NCBI GenBank assembly: GCA_040756735.1
Contig: JBFLYC010000011.1
Span: forward strand, 1-64,000
Direction: 5' to 3'
From: JBFLYC01 sp040756735
Lineage (GTDB): Bacteria > Bacillota > DSM-16504 > Desulfitibacterales > Desulfitibacteraceae
DNA length: 64,000 nt
The notes under the pieces are model-generated. The model ran no database searches. It was not told the DNA's origin and was given only the letters and a program-made list of their open reading frames with translations. Every line of letters starts with the position of its first letter. Positions within the stretch are counted from its first letter, which is position 1. Position numbers and translations under genes: made by a program. Below are positions 25,273 to 33,174 of the stretch, in pieces.

Positions 25273-25301
25273 TATATGTTTCTTAGTAGGGAGGTTAAAA
25301 A

Positions 25302-25409
25302 ATGGCAGTTTGGCGGTGTAATGAATGCGGCTTCGAAAAAGAAGGTAGATGTAAACCCAGGAAATGTCCTGAATGTGGAGGAAAAGATACATTTGCAAAG
25401 AAAGAATAG
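25302..25409 (+). CDS. RCKP-type rubredoxin-like protein (35 aa)
   Basis: The 35-residue protein is almost entirely one rubredoxin-like ribbon: WRCNECGFEKEGRCKP (4-19), then KCPECGG (21-27). The RCKP segment is the hallmark of the short rubredoxin-like family often placed beside Fur/PerR regulators and rubrerythrins in anaerobes. It would bind one iron or zinc with four cysteines (Cys6, Cys9, Cys22, Cys25). GGGAGG precedes the ATG by about ten bases. It is followed by a hairpin, closing a probable three-gene unit. Confidence 0.82.
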   Translation: MAVWRCNECGFEKEGRCKPRKCPECGGKDTFAKKE

Positions 25410-25421
25410 GCTTATTTAAAT

Positions 25422-25446
25422 AAAGGGGTTATACCCCTTTATTTTA
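25422..25446 (+). terminator. Hairpin after the rubredoxin-like gene
   Basis: AAAGGGG (25422-25428) pairs with CCCCTTT (25434-25440) across a five-base loop; a short T-rich run (ATTTTAT) follows. Confidence 0.6.
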
Positions 25447-25476
25447 TAAAGAAAATATTTCAGGGGGAGAATTTGC

Positions 25477-26361
25477 ATGAATCTTTCTGTTGTTGACCTC
25501 AGAAGGGCAATGGAGGCGACGGGATATATCTGTGACGGTAATCTAGTGTTGTCAGTATTTATTGCGCTAAACTTGGAAAAACCCTTGTTAGTTACCGGTG
25601 CGCCAGGTGTAGGCAAGACAGAACTGGCTAAAATTCTGGCTGATGTTTTTAATACTGATTTAATAAGATTGCAATGTTATGAGGGCTTAGATGAGCAGAA
25701 GGCCTTATATGAATGGAACTATCAAAAACAATTAATGCAGATTCAGCTTTCCAGGAAGGGAGAAACTTGCAGCTTACAAAAAGAAGATTTATTTTCTGGG
25801 GAATTCTTGTTGGAAAGACCTTTGTTAAAAGCAATTAGGCAACCAAAAAAAGTAGTGCTTTTGATAGATGAAATTGATAAGACAGACGAAGAGTTTGAGG
25901 CTTTTCTTTTCGAACTTTTGTCCGATTTCCAGGTATCAATTCCAGAATTAGGTACTATCAGGGCCAACTTTAAACCTATAGTCATTCTTACCAGCAATGC
26001 CGAAAGAGAATTATCAGACGGGTTAAAAAGAAGATGTATATTTCTAAACATTGGTTTCCCCTCTATTGAAAAAGAATTCGCTATCATTAAAGCTAAGGTG
26101 CCTGGGGTTACCGATAAACTTGCCTTACAGGTTGCAGCTGTTGTAAATTCTATTAGAAAACAGTTTGAAGCTAAAAAGCTTCCTTCTATTTCTGAAACCC
26201 TTGACTGGGCAAATACGCTGCAGCTGCTAAATACTCAGGAGCTGTCTGGGGAAGTTATGGATAAAACCCTAAATATACTATTTAAAGATCAAGAGGATAT
26301 TGACAGTTTTAAGAACAAAATAGGTTCACATAAGATAATTGAAAAAAGTTGTTCACAATAA
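25477..26361 (+). CDS. MoxR family AAA+ ATPase
   Basis: The 294-residue protein is a MoxR-type AAA+ ATPase: Walker A GAPGVGKTE at about 41-49, Walker B VVLLIDEIDK at about 126-135, a SNAERELSDGLKRRC sensor/arginine-finger region near 170-183, and the C-terminal lid domain. MoxR ATPases work as chaperones that activate or assemble metal enzymes or cell-surface complexes together with VWA-domain proteins; the VWA gene is next, 12 bp away. The target enzyme is not indicated by the neighbours. GGGGGAG precedes the ATG. Confidence 0.9.
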   Translation: MNLSVVDLRRAMEATGYICDGNLVLSVFIALNLEKPLLVTGAPGVGKTELAKILADVFNTDLIRLQCYEGLDEQKALYEWNYQKQLMQIQLSRKGETCSLQKEDLFSGEFLLERPLLKAIRQPKKVVLLIDEIDKTDEEFEAFLFELLSDFQVSIPELGTIRANFKPIVILTSNAERELSDGLKRRCIFLNIGFPSIEKEFAIIKAKVPGVTDKLALQVAAVVNSIRKQFEAKKLPSISETLDWANTLQLLNTQELSGEVMDKTLNILFKDQEDIDSFKNKIGSHKIIEKSCSQ

Positions 26362-26373
26362 AAAGGTGATGTC

Positions 26374-27690
26374 ATGTTTGCTGTTAATTTATATCGATTT
26401 ATTTTACTGTTAAGGCATCTAGGGTTAAAAATCAGCTATTCCGAATTGGAAGATTGTTATAAATCATTGAATAGCATTAACCTCAGCAGTAAACAAGAGT
26501 TAATGTGGTTAATGCAGGCTACCTTAGTAAAAAGAGAACAAGAGCTGCCCTTGTTTAAGGCTGCCTTTGACAGCTTTTTCTCAGATCTTTCTGAAAGAGC
26601 AAAGATGAGTGAAGAGTGGCAGGTTTTACAGGAAAAAATGGACAATGCATTAAAAAAAGCTCAAGCAGATTTGGTGTTCGATGAACAGCCGATTGAATTA
26701 GCTGACGAGGAGAAAGTGTTTTATGGGCAGTTACCCAATGACGTACAAGAAAAGATCAAAAAATTTTTACATGAAAGCACCCATGGTAAACACATGCATC
26801 CTGAGAAGTTTAAGCCTGTGATAGAGGATCTGGTAAAAGGACACTTAAAGTACTGGCAGAAGCAGCTTCCCAACATTTTGCCCAGGGAGATAGAGTGTAC
26901 AGGTGATAGTTTTATGGATCAAATGCTGTATAATACCAGGGGGCAATTGATTGAAAAAGGATTAATAAGTCTTAAGGATTTAAAAGGCTTAAATAGTGAA
27001 GAACTGACAGAGGCCAAAAAGCTGCTAAAAAAACTGGCTAAAAGGTTTGCTACTAGGATTTCGAGAAGATACTCCGTGTCTAAAAAAGCCAGGCTTGTTG
27101 ATATACGCAAAACCATACGGGGTAACATTGGTTATGGTGGAATTCCTCTGCAGCTAAAGTATCGTAAACGCAGGATAATTAAACCTTCTATCTTGCTCTT
27201 GGTAGATATTTCAGGGTCTATGATAAAATATTCAGCTTTTGTTATACAATTTATTTATTATCTTTCTGAAGTGGTCAGTAAAATAGATACTTTTATTTTT
27301 TCTGAGACAGCAGATAAGCTTTCAGCTCATCAAATCAAACATGGAGATATGACCAAACTTATAGAAATGATTGAAAATAACCCTATCTGGGGCGAAGGAA
27401 CTGATATTTATCATGCTTTAGGGTTTTTACAGAATAATCATAAAGATGTCTTTACGCAAAAAACTTTTGTCATAATTGTAAGTGATACTAAAACTATCAA
27501 GCCAAGGGAAACTGTAAAAAAGCTAGCCCAATTAAAAAGTAAAGTAAAGAAAATTATTTGGTTAAACCCACTGCCTGTGTTCCAGTGGAAATTGCATTCT
27601 TCTGTTGATCTATTCAAAGAACATTCAGAAATGTTTCCATGCAACACTTTAGCTGATTTAGAGAATATTACAACAAAAAACCTTATTTAA
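26374..27690 (+). CDS. VWA-domain protein, CoxE-like partner of MoxR
   Basis: The 438-residue protein is soluble: a helical N-terminal part rich in K and E, then a von Willebrand A domain beginning ILLLVDISGSM near residue 274, with the MIDAS motif DxSxS complete. It continues with a GEGTDIYHALGFL segment carrying the second MIDAS threonine/aspartate. This layout is that of CoxE/YehP-type proteins encoded with MoxR ATPases. The pair probably forms a metal-dependent chaperone. No coxL, gas-vesicle or nitric-oxide reductase gene is nearby to name the client. Confidence 0.85.
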   Translation: MFAVNLYRFILLLRHLGLKISYSELEDCYKSLNSINLSSKQELMWLMQATLVKREQELPLFKAAFDSFFSDLSERAKMSEEWQVLQEKMDNALKKAQADLVFDEQPIELADEEKVFYGQLPNDVQEKIKKFLHESTHGKHMHPEKFKPVIEDLVKGHLKYWQKQLPNILPREIECTGDSFMDQMLYNTRGQLIEKGLISLKDLKGLNSEELTEAKKLLKKLAKRFATRISRRYSVSKKARLVDIRKTIRGNIGYGGIPLQLKYRKRRIIKPSILLLVDISGSMIKYSAFVIQFIYYLSEVVSKIDTFIFSETADKLSAHQIKHGDMTKLIEMIENNPIWGEGTDIYHALGFLQNNHKDVFTQKTFVIIVSDTKTIKPRETVKKLAQLKSKVKKIIWLNPLPVFQWKLHSSVDLFKEHSEMFPCNTLADLENITTKNLI

Positions 27691-27796
27691 GTATAGTATA
27701 ATAGCAAACTCCATTAATTAGATATTGACATAGAATGGACTCTATAATAAGCTTAATTGTGTAGTTTTTCTGGAGACCACAGGAGGCGATTTAAAA

Positions 27797-28480
27797 ATGA
27801 TGAGGAAACTTAGGAAAGTCAAGAAAATGAGAGGTCCAATGATTGTCCTGGTTATTATGCTGTCTATTGGTCTCGTTGGTTCTTTTATGCTGTCTGGTTC
27901 CGGTGTTAGAAGCGGACAACCAATAGTTGATCAGAATATGAACATTGAAGAACAGGTTAAGTACCTAGAAGGCTTACTTGAAAAATACAATGAAGAGTAT
28001 CAAACAAAGCCTGATAATGAGGAAACAGTTGGTATGCTTGCAGAAATCCACTGGTATTTAGCTGGGTTGTCTGAGGAAAAAGATAAACAAGAGGAACACT
28101 TAAAGGCATCCCTTGGTTTTTATGAAAAGCTTTTGGAAAAAAAGCCAAACAATGCTGAGATTCTTACAAGGATAGCTATAGTATCATACCAAGCCGGTGA
28201 AGAGGAAAAAGCAGAAGAATACTTTAATAAATCACTAGAGATAGATCCTAATAGTATTAATGCACTGGCAAATTATGGAGTATTTTTAATGAATACCAAG
28301 GGAGATTTTCACGGAGCTTTGACCCAGTTTGAAAAGGCTTTAGAGCAGGATATGCCCGAGCAGGATAAAGAACAAATAGGCCTCTTTGTGACCATAGCTA
28401 AGCAGATGATTGAAGCCTTGGAAAACAATGAACAGGAGCTGCCGGATACAGGGGAAAACACAAATCAGCCAGCAAATTAA
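27797..28480 (+). CDS. Membrane-anchored TPR protein
   Basis: The 227-residue protein has a basic N-terminus (MMRKLRKVKKMRG), one membrane helix (about residues 13-32), a negatively charged linker, and about three tetratricopeptide repeats. The clearest are YEKLLEKKPNNAEILTRIAI and AEEYFNKSLEIDPNSINALA. It should present the repeats outside the cell and serve as a scaffold; no enzymatic motif is present. AGGAGG is well placed before the ATG pair at 27797/27800. A strong terminator follows, so it is likely transcribed alone. Confidence 0.8.
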   Translation: MMRKLRKVKKMRGPMIVLVIMLSIGLVGSFMLSGSGVRSGQPIVDQNMNIEEQVKYLEGLLEKYNEEYQTKPDNEETVGMLAEIHWYLAGLSEEKDKQEEHLKASLGFYEKLLEKKPNNAEILTRIAIVSYQAGEEEKAEEYFNKSLEIDPNSINALANYGVFLMNTKGDFHGALTQFEKALEQDMPEQDKEQIGLFVTIAKQMIEALENNEQELPDTGENTNQPAN

Positions 28481-28513
28481 ACGCACTTAATAAGGTGCGT
28501 TTAATTTTTTTTT
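28479..28513 (+). terminator. Terminator after the TPR gene
   Basis: AAACGCAC (28479-28486) and GTGCGTTT (28495-28502) form an 8-bp stem, followed by a long run of T residues to 28513. Confidence 0.85.
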
Positions 28514-28574
28514 ATTGCTTACTCAAAGATGACTTCAAATGAAAAAAAGGTTAAAATAGGAGATATAACCCTTA

Positions 28575-29549
28575 ATGGAAGGAAGATACGAAGATACTAT
28601 GAAATTCGTTATCGGAATAGACCTGGGTGGAACTTACATCAAGGGTGGGCTTGTTGACCACAGTGGAAAAATCCTGTATTTTAACCAAGTTCCCACTGAA
28701 AGCGCCATGGGCTTCAAGAAGGTTATGGATAATATGCTTAAAATTTCTCTGGATATTTTAGATAGACATCCTAGCCATGAAATTATTGGGGTTGGCATAG
28801 GTATACCCGGCTGGGTTAAGCAGGAACTCGGATTGGTAATGTGGGCCCCAAATCTTAAGTGGTTTGCCCAACCATTCACTAGAATCTATCAAGAAAAAAT
28901 TTCTTTACCTGTTTTTCTTGAAAATGATGCAAATGCTGCAGCATTAGGTGAATATTGGCTTGGTAGGGGTTCAGGCAGCAAAATAATGTTAATGATTACC
29001 TTAGGTACTGGAGTAGGGTCGGGATTAATTATAGACGGCAGAATTTTTCGAGGTTCTTCTGGAATGGGAGTTGAGCTAGGACATATGACCCTTAATCCAG
29101 ATGGTCCACTCTGCGGTTGCGGTGGTAAAGGCTGTCTTGAAAGTTATGCATCAGCAGGGGGCATGTTGCGAATTGCTCATAAGTACCTGCAGGAACAACC
29201 GGAAACTGAAATCAGTTCCAAGGATTTAGATATGGAGAACCTGCTGCTTTCCATGGAAAATAAGCGTTCATTTGCGTTCAAAACTTTGGAAGAGGTTTCT
29301 GGATATCTTTCAACAGCCCTCGTAAATACTATTTTGGCATATGATCCGGATAGGATAGTGTTAGGCGGGGGTATTGCCGAGGGTGGGGAGTATTTAATTG
29401 AGACGGTCAAAGAAAAAATTCACTTAAGTCTAAGGCGGTTCCCTGATAGAGAGATAGTTATTGATAGAGCAATTCTAGGCAATAAGGCGGGCATTTTGGG
29501 GGCAGCTTACCAAGTATGGAGGGGAGGAGTTTATCATGATGTTGAATAA
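28575..29549 (+). CDS. ROK family sugar kinase (glucokinase-like)
   Basis: The protein of 316-324 residues has the ROK layout: IGIDLGGTYIKGG near the N-terminus (ATP), FLENDANAAALGEY with the catalytic Asp, TLGTGVGSGLII, the zinc-binding GHMTLNPDGPLCGCGGKGCLE, and a C-terminal IVLGGGIAEGG. ROK glucokinases phosphorylate glucose; the exact sugar is not proven. Starts at ATG 28575 or ATG 28599 (MKFVIGIDLGG) are both possible; the second matches homologues better, the first is 12 bases after AGGAG. It overlaps the next gene by 14 bases. Confidence 0.87.
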   Translation: MEGRYEDTMKFVIGIDLGGTYIKGGLVDHSGKILYFNQVPTESAMGFKKVMDNMLKISLDILDRHPSHEIIGVGIGIPGWVKQELGLVMWAPNLKWFAQPFTRIYQEKISLPVFLENDANAAALGEYWLGRGSGSKIMLMITLGTGVGSGLIIDGRIFRGSSGMGVELGHMTLNPDGPLCGCGGKGCLESYASAGGMLRIAHKYLQEQPETEISSKDLDMENLLLSMENKRSFAFKTLEEVSGYLSTALVNTILAYDPDRIVLGGGIAEGGEYLIETVKEKIHLSLRRFPDREIVIDRAILGNKAGILGAAYQVWRGGVYHDVE

Positions 29550-30285
29550 TGATGAGAGAATTAGGTATAGAAGACACCTTATCATGCCTGAAATAGGTGA
29601 AAATGGTCAGTCTAAACTAAAAAATTCAAAGGTATTGGTTGTAGGAGCAGGAGGGTTAGGGTCTCCGGTATTGTTCTATTTGGCTGCCATGGGTGTCGGC
29701 ACATTGGGAATTGTAGATTCTGATCAAGCTGATTTATCAAATTTGCAGCGGCAGATTTTGCACAGCACATTGGATTTGGGCAAAAATAAGGCACAGTCCG
29801 CAAAAGAGACTCTACAGTCTCTAAATCCAGGTGTAAGATGCGAGTTATACCCCTTTAGATTAACTGATAAAAATATAGAGAATGTGGTTTCACAGTATGA
29901 TGTGGCGGTAACAGCTGTAGATAACTTAACAACCAGGTACTTAGTGAATGATACCTGCATAAAACTATACAAACCCCTTGTTGAAGCGGGAGTATCGGGA
30001 TGGGAAGGTTTGGTAACAACCATAATCCCAGGAAAAACACCTTGCTATAGATGTATTTTCCCGCATCAGCCTGAAGTTGAAGAAAGAAAAGAAATCGGCC
30101 TTATAGGTTGTCTTCCAGGAGTGTTGGGTACAATTCAATCTATGGAGGTTGTTAAGCTTTTACTTGATTTAGGAAATTCTTTAGCCGGACGCCTCCTGGT
30201 ATTTGATGGTTTAGAAATGACTTTTAGTGAGTTTAAAATGGAAAGAAATAGTGAATGTCGGGTATGTGGGAAACTTAAAGGATGA
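29536..30285 (+). CDS. ThiF/MoeB family adenylyltransferase
   Basis: The 249-residue protein belongs to the E1-like ThiF/MoeB/HesA family, which adenylates the C-terminal Gly-Gly of a small sulfur carrier (ThiS or MoaD). Seen are the nucleotide site VVGAGGLGSPVLFYL (about 33-48), the NLQRQILHST arginine segment, the zinc cysteines in CYRCIF and CRVCGK, and IGCLPGVLGTIQSMEVVK containing the candidate catalytic cysteine. A MoaD-partner (MoeB) role would fit the molybdenum/tungsten formate dehydrogenase implied by fdhD, but no carrier gene is nearby. Confidence 0.87.
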   Translation: MMLNNDERIRYRRHLIMPEIGENGQSKLKNSKVLVVGAGGLGSPVLFYLAAMGVGTLGIVDSDQADLSNLQRQILHSTLDLGKNKAQSAKETLQSLNPGVRCELYPFRLTDKNIENVVSQYDVAVTAVDNLTTRYLVNDTCIKLYKPLVEAGVSGWEGLVTTIIPGKTPCYRCIFPHQPEVEERKEIGLIGCLPGVLGTIQSMEVVKLLLDLGNSLAGRLLVFDGLEMTFSEFKMERNSECRVCGKLKG

Positions 30286-30334
30286 GAAAAGATGCTGGCA
30301 ATTTCAACGAGTTTGAAAGCTCGGGAGGTAGTTT

Positions 30335-30898
30335 ATGATTGAACAACTAATGGAATTCCTAAAAGTTTTTCCTCCGGAACTGCAGCTGGTAATTTTGTCT
30401 GCGATACCTGTAACTGAGCTTAGAGCTACAATACCATTGGCTATTGGATTTGGTATGGAACCTTTAAAGGCTTTGATATATGCTTTAATTGGAAATTTTT
30501 TACCAATAATACCCCTATTGTTGGGTTTGCCTTACATGACTAAGATTATGGAAAAGTATACCATTACAGATAAGTTCATGAAATTTGTTTTTGCCAGGAC
30601 AAGAATCACAAGTACAAAGATTAGAAAATATGGTGCAGTGGGCTTGATGATGTTTGTCGCAGTCCCGCTGCCGGGGACTGGGGTATGGGTAGGCAGCGCA
30701 GCTGCGTTCCTTTTTGGGATACCCTTTAAATTCGCTCTTTTAGCTTTAACAGGAGGTATGATTATTGCGGGTATTTTGGTTACCCTAGCATCAGTAGGAA
30801 TATTGCAGGCAGCCAAGACTGCAGGCATGCCTTTGGTATTGATATTGGCGGCAGTATTTATTATCCTCTACATTATTTACAAAAGAAACAAATTTTAA
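30335..30898 (+). CDS. Small multidrug-export-type membrane protein (COG2426)
   Basis: The 187-residue protein has about five membrane helices and the family start ELQLVILSAIPVTELRATIPLAIGFG, followed by the conserved loop GTGVWVGSAAAFLFGIPF. It belongs to PF06695 (Sm_multidrug_ex). The name comes from early reports; transport activity is unproven for most members. GGGAGG precedes the ATG. It is the last gene before an 850-bp gene-free stretch. Confidence 0.85.
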   Translation: MIEQLMEFLKVFPPELQLVILSAIPVTELRATIPLAIGFGMEPLKALIYALIGNFLPIIPLLLGLPYMTKIMEKYTITDKFMKFVFARTRITSTKIRKYGAVGLMMFVAVPLPGTGVWVGSAAAFLFGIPFKFALLALTGGMIIAGILVTLASVGILQAAKTAGMPLVLILAAVFIILYIIYKRNKF

Positions 30899-30989
30899 AT
30901 ACACAGCAATGGGAGTAACATTGCTACCTGGAGCTATACCTAAGCTATATGCCAGAGCATACATCAAGACCTAGACGGCGAAGAATTTA

Positions 30990-31163
30990 GGTGACATGGG
31001 TAGGTGACATGGGGACGGTTCTATTGACACCTTCCAGGTGACAGAGGTGACATGGGGACGGTTCTATTGACACCTTCCAGGTGACATGGGGACGGTTCGG
31101 TGACATGGGGACGGTTCTATTGACACCTTCGGGGTGACATGGGGACGGTTCTATTGACACCTT
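30990..31163. repeat. Tandem array of a 31-bp GGGGACGGTTC repeat
   Basis: The unit begins GGTGACATGGGGACGGTTC and ends TATTGACACCTT. Four full copies occur at 31003-31033, 31046-31076, 31099-31129 and 31133-31163; a truncated copy is at 31080-31098, and short pieces lie at 30990-31000 and 31038-31043. The ends (GGTGACA and TGACACC) are imperfect inverse repeats, so each unit can fold. Such sequences resemble the REP-like repeats that accompany RAYT (Y1) transposases. No such transposase gene is in the window. Confidence 0.9.
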
Positions 31164-31427
31164 CTATCATAATCTATTTTACTGATGTTTTTCAAATGGA
31201 GTATGAAAATAGAGAGAAAAAATGCATACGACCCATGAACCTTTTAAAGCAGTAAGCGACAGTGACTGGAAAAAGTAGAATATACTCATACCCTTTCAAT
31301 TAAACTAAATGAAAGACTGGCTGGGAACAACTAATTAAACCTTGACCTGCCGGAAGAATCAAAAAATGGCCGCCTTTAAATCCAATTATCAATATACGTA
31401 GAGCTAAAGAATCCATCACTTATAACA

Positions 31428-31466
31428 AAGAGTAATAGTTGAGTTTATCTCAACTATTACTCTTTT
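31428..31466. terminator. Orphan perfect hairpin in a gene-free region
   Basis: AAGAGTAATAGTTGAG (31428-31443) and CTCAACTATTACTCTT (31449-31464) are exact inverse repeats with the loop TTTAT, followed by TT. It has terminator form, but I see no gene between it and the repeat array, and the span 31164-31427 holds only short broken frames. Confidence 0.55.
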
Positions 31467-31693
31467 GCGTCTTATCGCTTTGATTTCTTTCCCACCAGCA
31501 AGAAAAAATCTCGAGGGTTACAAAGGTAAACCTTGTGTTTTCAAGTAAAGGATAGGTTGCTTCTTCATGGACAGGCTAATGCAAGAATGTGCTACAACCG
31601 TAAAGCATAAAAGTGTCCGTATGGGAATGAAAAATCTAGCAAATAAAAAATTTCTTTAAAAATTGCAGGATTTTTTCAAGAAAAGGAGAATAT

Positions 31694-31739
31694 GTGGTTT
31701 AAAGTGGATTGAAGTGGGTCAATATACCCATAAAGTGGG
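31694..31739 (+). promoter_or_regulatory. MraZ operator: phased GTGG boxes upstream of mraZ
   Basis: GTGG occurs at 31694, 31704 and 31714 with an exact 10-bp period; GTGGG recurs at 31735 (21 bp on). MraZ is known to bind direct TGGG/GTGG repeats spaced by about one helical turn in its own promoter region, so this is the expected autorepression site. Confidence 0.7.
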
Positions 31740-31748
31740 TGGACAAAG

Positions 31749-32186
31749 ATGTTCATGGGTGAATACCAGCATTCTATCGATCCCAAGGGAAGATTAATAG
31801 TACCCTCTAAGTTTAGGGATGACCTTGGCCTTAAGTTTGTAATAACTAAAGGTCTTGATAACTGTCTCTTTGTTTATCCCATGGATGAGTGGAAGCTCCT
31901 TGAAGAGAAATTGAAGAATATACCCTTTACTAAAGCAGATGCAAGAGCATTTGTACGCTTTTTCTTTTCTGGAGCCAATGAATGTGAGTTAGACAGGCAG
32001 GGTAGGATACTATTACCATCTAATTTGCGAGATTATGCAAAATTAGATAAAGATGTTGTCATAATTGGTGTTTCCTCAAGGATTGAGATTTGGGCTAAGG
32101 AAGTTTGGGAAGATTATAGTAAAGAGGCTGAGCTGGATTATGAAGGGCTTGCCGAAAAGCTTCAAGATTTGGATATTAATATTTAA
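31749..32186 (+). CDS. mraZ: MraZ, repressor of the dcw cluster
   Basis: MraZ is an AbrB-like swapped-hairpin DNA-binding protein that represses its own division and cell-wall operon. The 145-residue protein has the duplicated DRK/R fold: MFMGEYQHSIDPKGRLIVPSKFR and, near residues 75-92, GANECELDRQGRILLPSNLR. The length is normal. It is the first gene of the dcw cluster, and three GTGG boxes in exact 10-bp phase lie just upstream. The ribosome site is weak, as is usual for this gene. Confidence 0.96.
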   Translation: MFMGEYQHSIDPKGRLIVPSKFRDDLGLKFVITKGLDNCLFVYPMDEWKLLEEKLKNIPFTKADARAFVRFFFSGANECELDRQGRILLPSNLRDYAKLDKDVVIIGVSSRIEIWAKEVWEDYSKEAELDYEGLAEKLQDLDINI

Positions 32187-32209
32187 ACATTAAGGAGGCT
32201 ATTAAATAG

Positions 32210-33148
32210 TTGGATTTTTATCATGAGCCGGTTTTGGTGAAAGAAGTTTTACTAGGTCTAAATATTAAAGCCGGCGCTGATTATGTTGATGCTACCATTG
32301 GTGGCGGTGGACACAGTTATCATATCTTAAAATTATCTGCTCCAGAAGGCAGGTTAATAGGAATTGACAGGGATCTCGAAGCCATTCTAGCTGCAAAAAA
32401 AAAGCTGGAAGAATTTTCTGGAAGATTTATTATAGTTCATGATAATTTTAAGAACATGAAATCTATTCTTTATCTTTATGGATTCCAAAAAGTAGACGGA
32501 GTATTAATTGATTTAGGGGTATCATCCCATCAAATTGATGAGGGATACCGGGGTTTCTCATATATCCATGATGGTCCTTTGGATATGCGAATGGATAACA
32601 GGGAAGCTCTTACGGCAAAGAGTTTGCTTAATACCCTAGAAGAAAATGAACTGAAAAATATTATTAAAGAGTATGGTGAAGAACTTTGGGCTGCAAGGAT
32701 AGCTAACTTTATCGTCAACTTCAGGCGTGATAAGGAAATTGAGACTACAGGTGAGCTGGTGAAAATAATTGAAAAAGCTGTTCCTGTGAGTAAACGTGAT
32801 CCTCATGTCCATCCAGCCATGCGAACCTTTCAGGCTTTAAGGATAGCTGTTAATAAGGAATTGGATAAATTAGACGTTGCTATTAAAGATGCAGTCAGTT
32901 TGTTAAAACCTGGTGGAAGAATTGCAGTGATATCCTTTCATTCTCTAGAGGACAGGATAGTTAAGAATACCTTTAAAGAGCTCGCTTCTGCATGTTCATG
33001 TCCTCCTAAGATACCGGTATGTATATGTAATAAAAAACCGGAAGTGGAATTGTTAAATAAGAGACCAATTGTAGCGGGCACAGAAGAACTAAAGCTTAAT
33101 CCCAGGGCAAAAAGTGCAAAGCTAAGGTTAGCAGTCAAGCTTTCTTAG
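32210..33148 (+). CDS. rsmH: RsmH, 16S rRNA C1402 N4-methyltransferase
   Basis: RsmH (MraW) uses S-adenosylmethionine to methylate N4 of C1402 in the 16S rRNA P-site. The 312-residue protein has DATIGGGGHS (about 26-35) as the cofactor motif, GIDRDLEA, DLGVSSHQID, MRMD and the C-terminal VISFHSLEDRIVKN. It also shows the family's GIDRD-to-HPAMRTFQALRIAVN spacing. A TTG start at 32210 follows AAGGAGG. It is the usual second gene of the dcw cluster. Confidence 0.96.
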   Translation: MDFYHEPVLVKEVLLGLNIKAGADYVDATIGGGGHSYHILKLSAPEGRLIGIDRDLEAILAAKKKLEEFSGRFIIVHDNFKNMKSILYLYGFQKVDGVLIDLGVSSHQIDEGYRGFSYIHDGPLDMRMDNREALTAKSLLNTLEENELKNIIKEYGEELWAARIANFIVNFRRDKEIETTGELVKIIEKAVPVSKRDPHVHPAMRTFQALRIAVNKELDKLDVAIKDAVSLLKPGGRIAVISFHSLEDRIVKNTFKELASACSCPPKIPVCICNKKPEVELLNKRPIVAGTEELKLNPRAKSAKLRLAVKLS

Positions 33149-33174
33149 CATAAAAACAAGGGAGGTTGAATAGG

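Noticed and set aside
30990..31163. Tandem 31-bp repeats as a CRISPR array
   Set aside because: Spacing between copies is 3-22 bp and includes repeat fragments, not unique 30-40 bp spacers; there are no cas genes nearby.
31220..31276. Short frame starting MHTTHEPFKAVSDSDWKK before the dcw cluster
   Set aside because: Only 18 codons with no ribosome site; no continuation in other frames that suggests a known protein.
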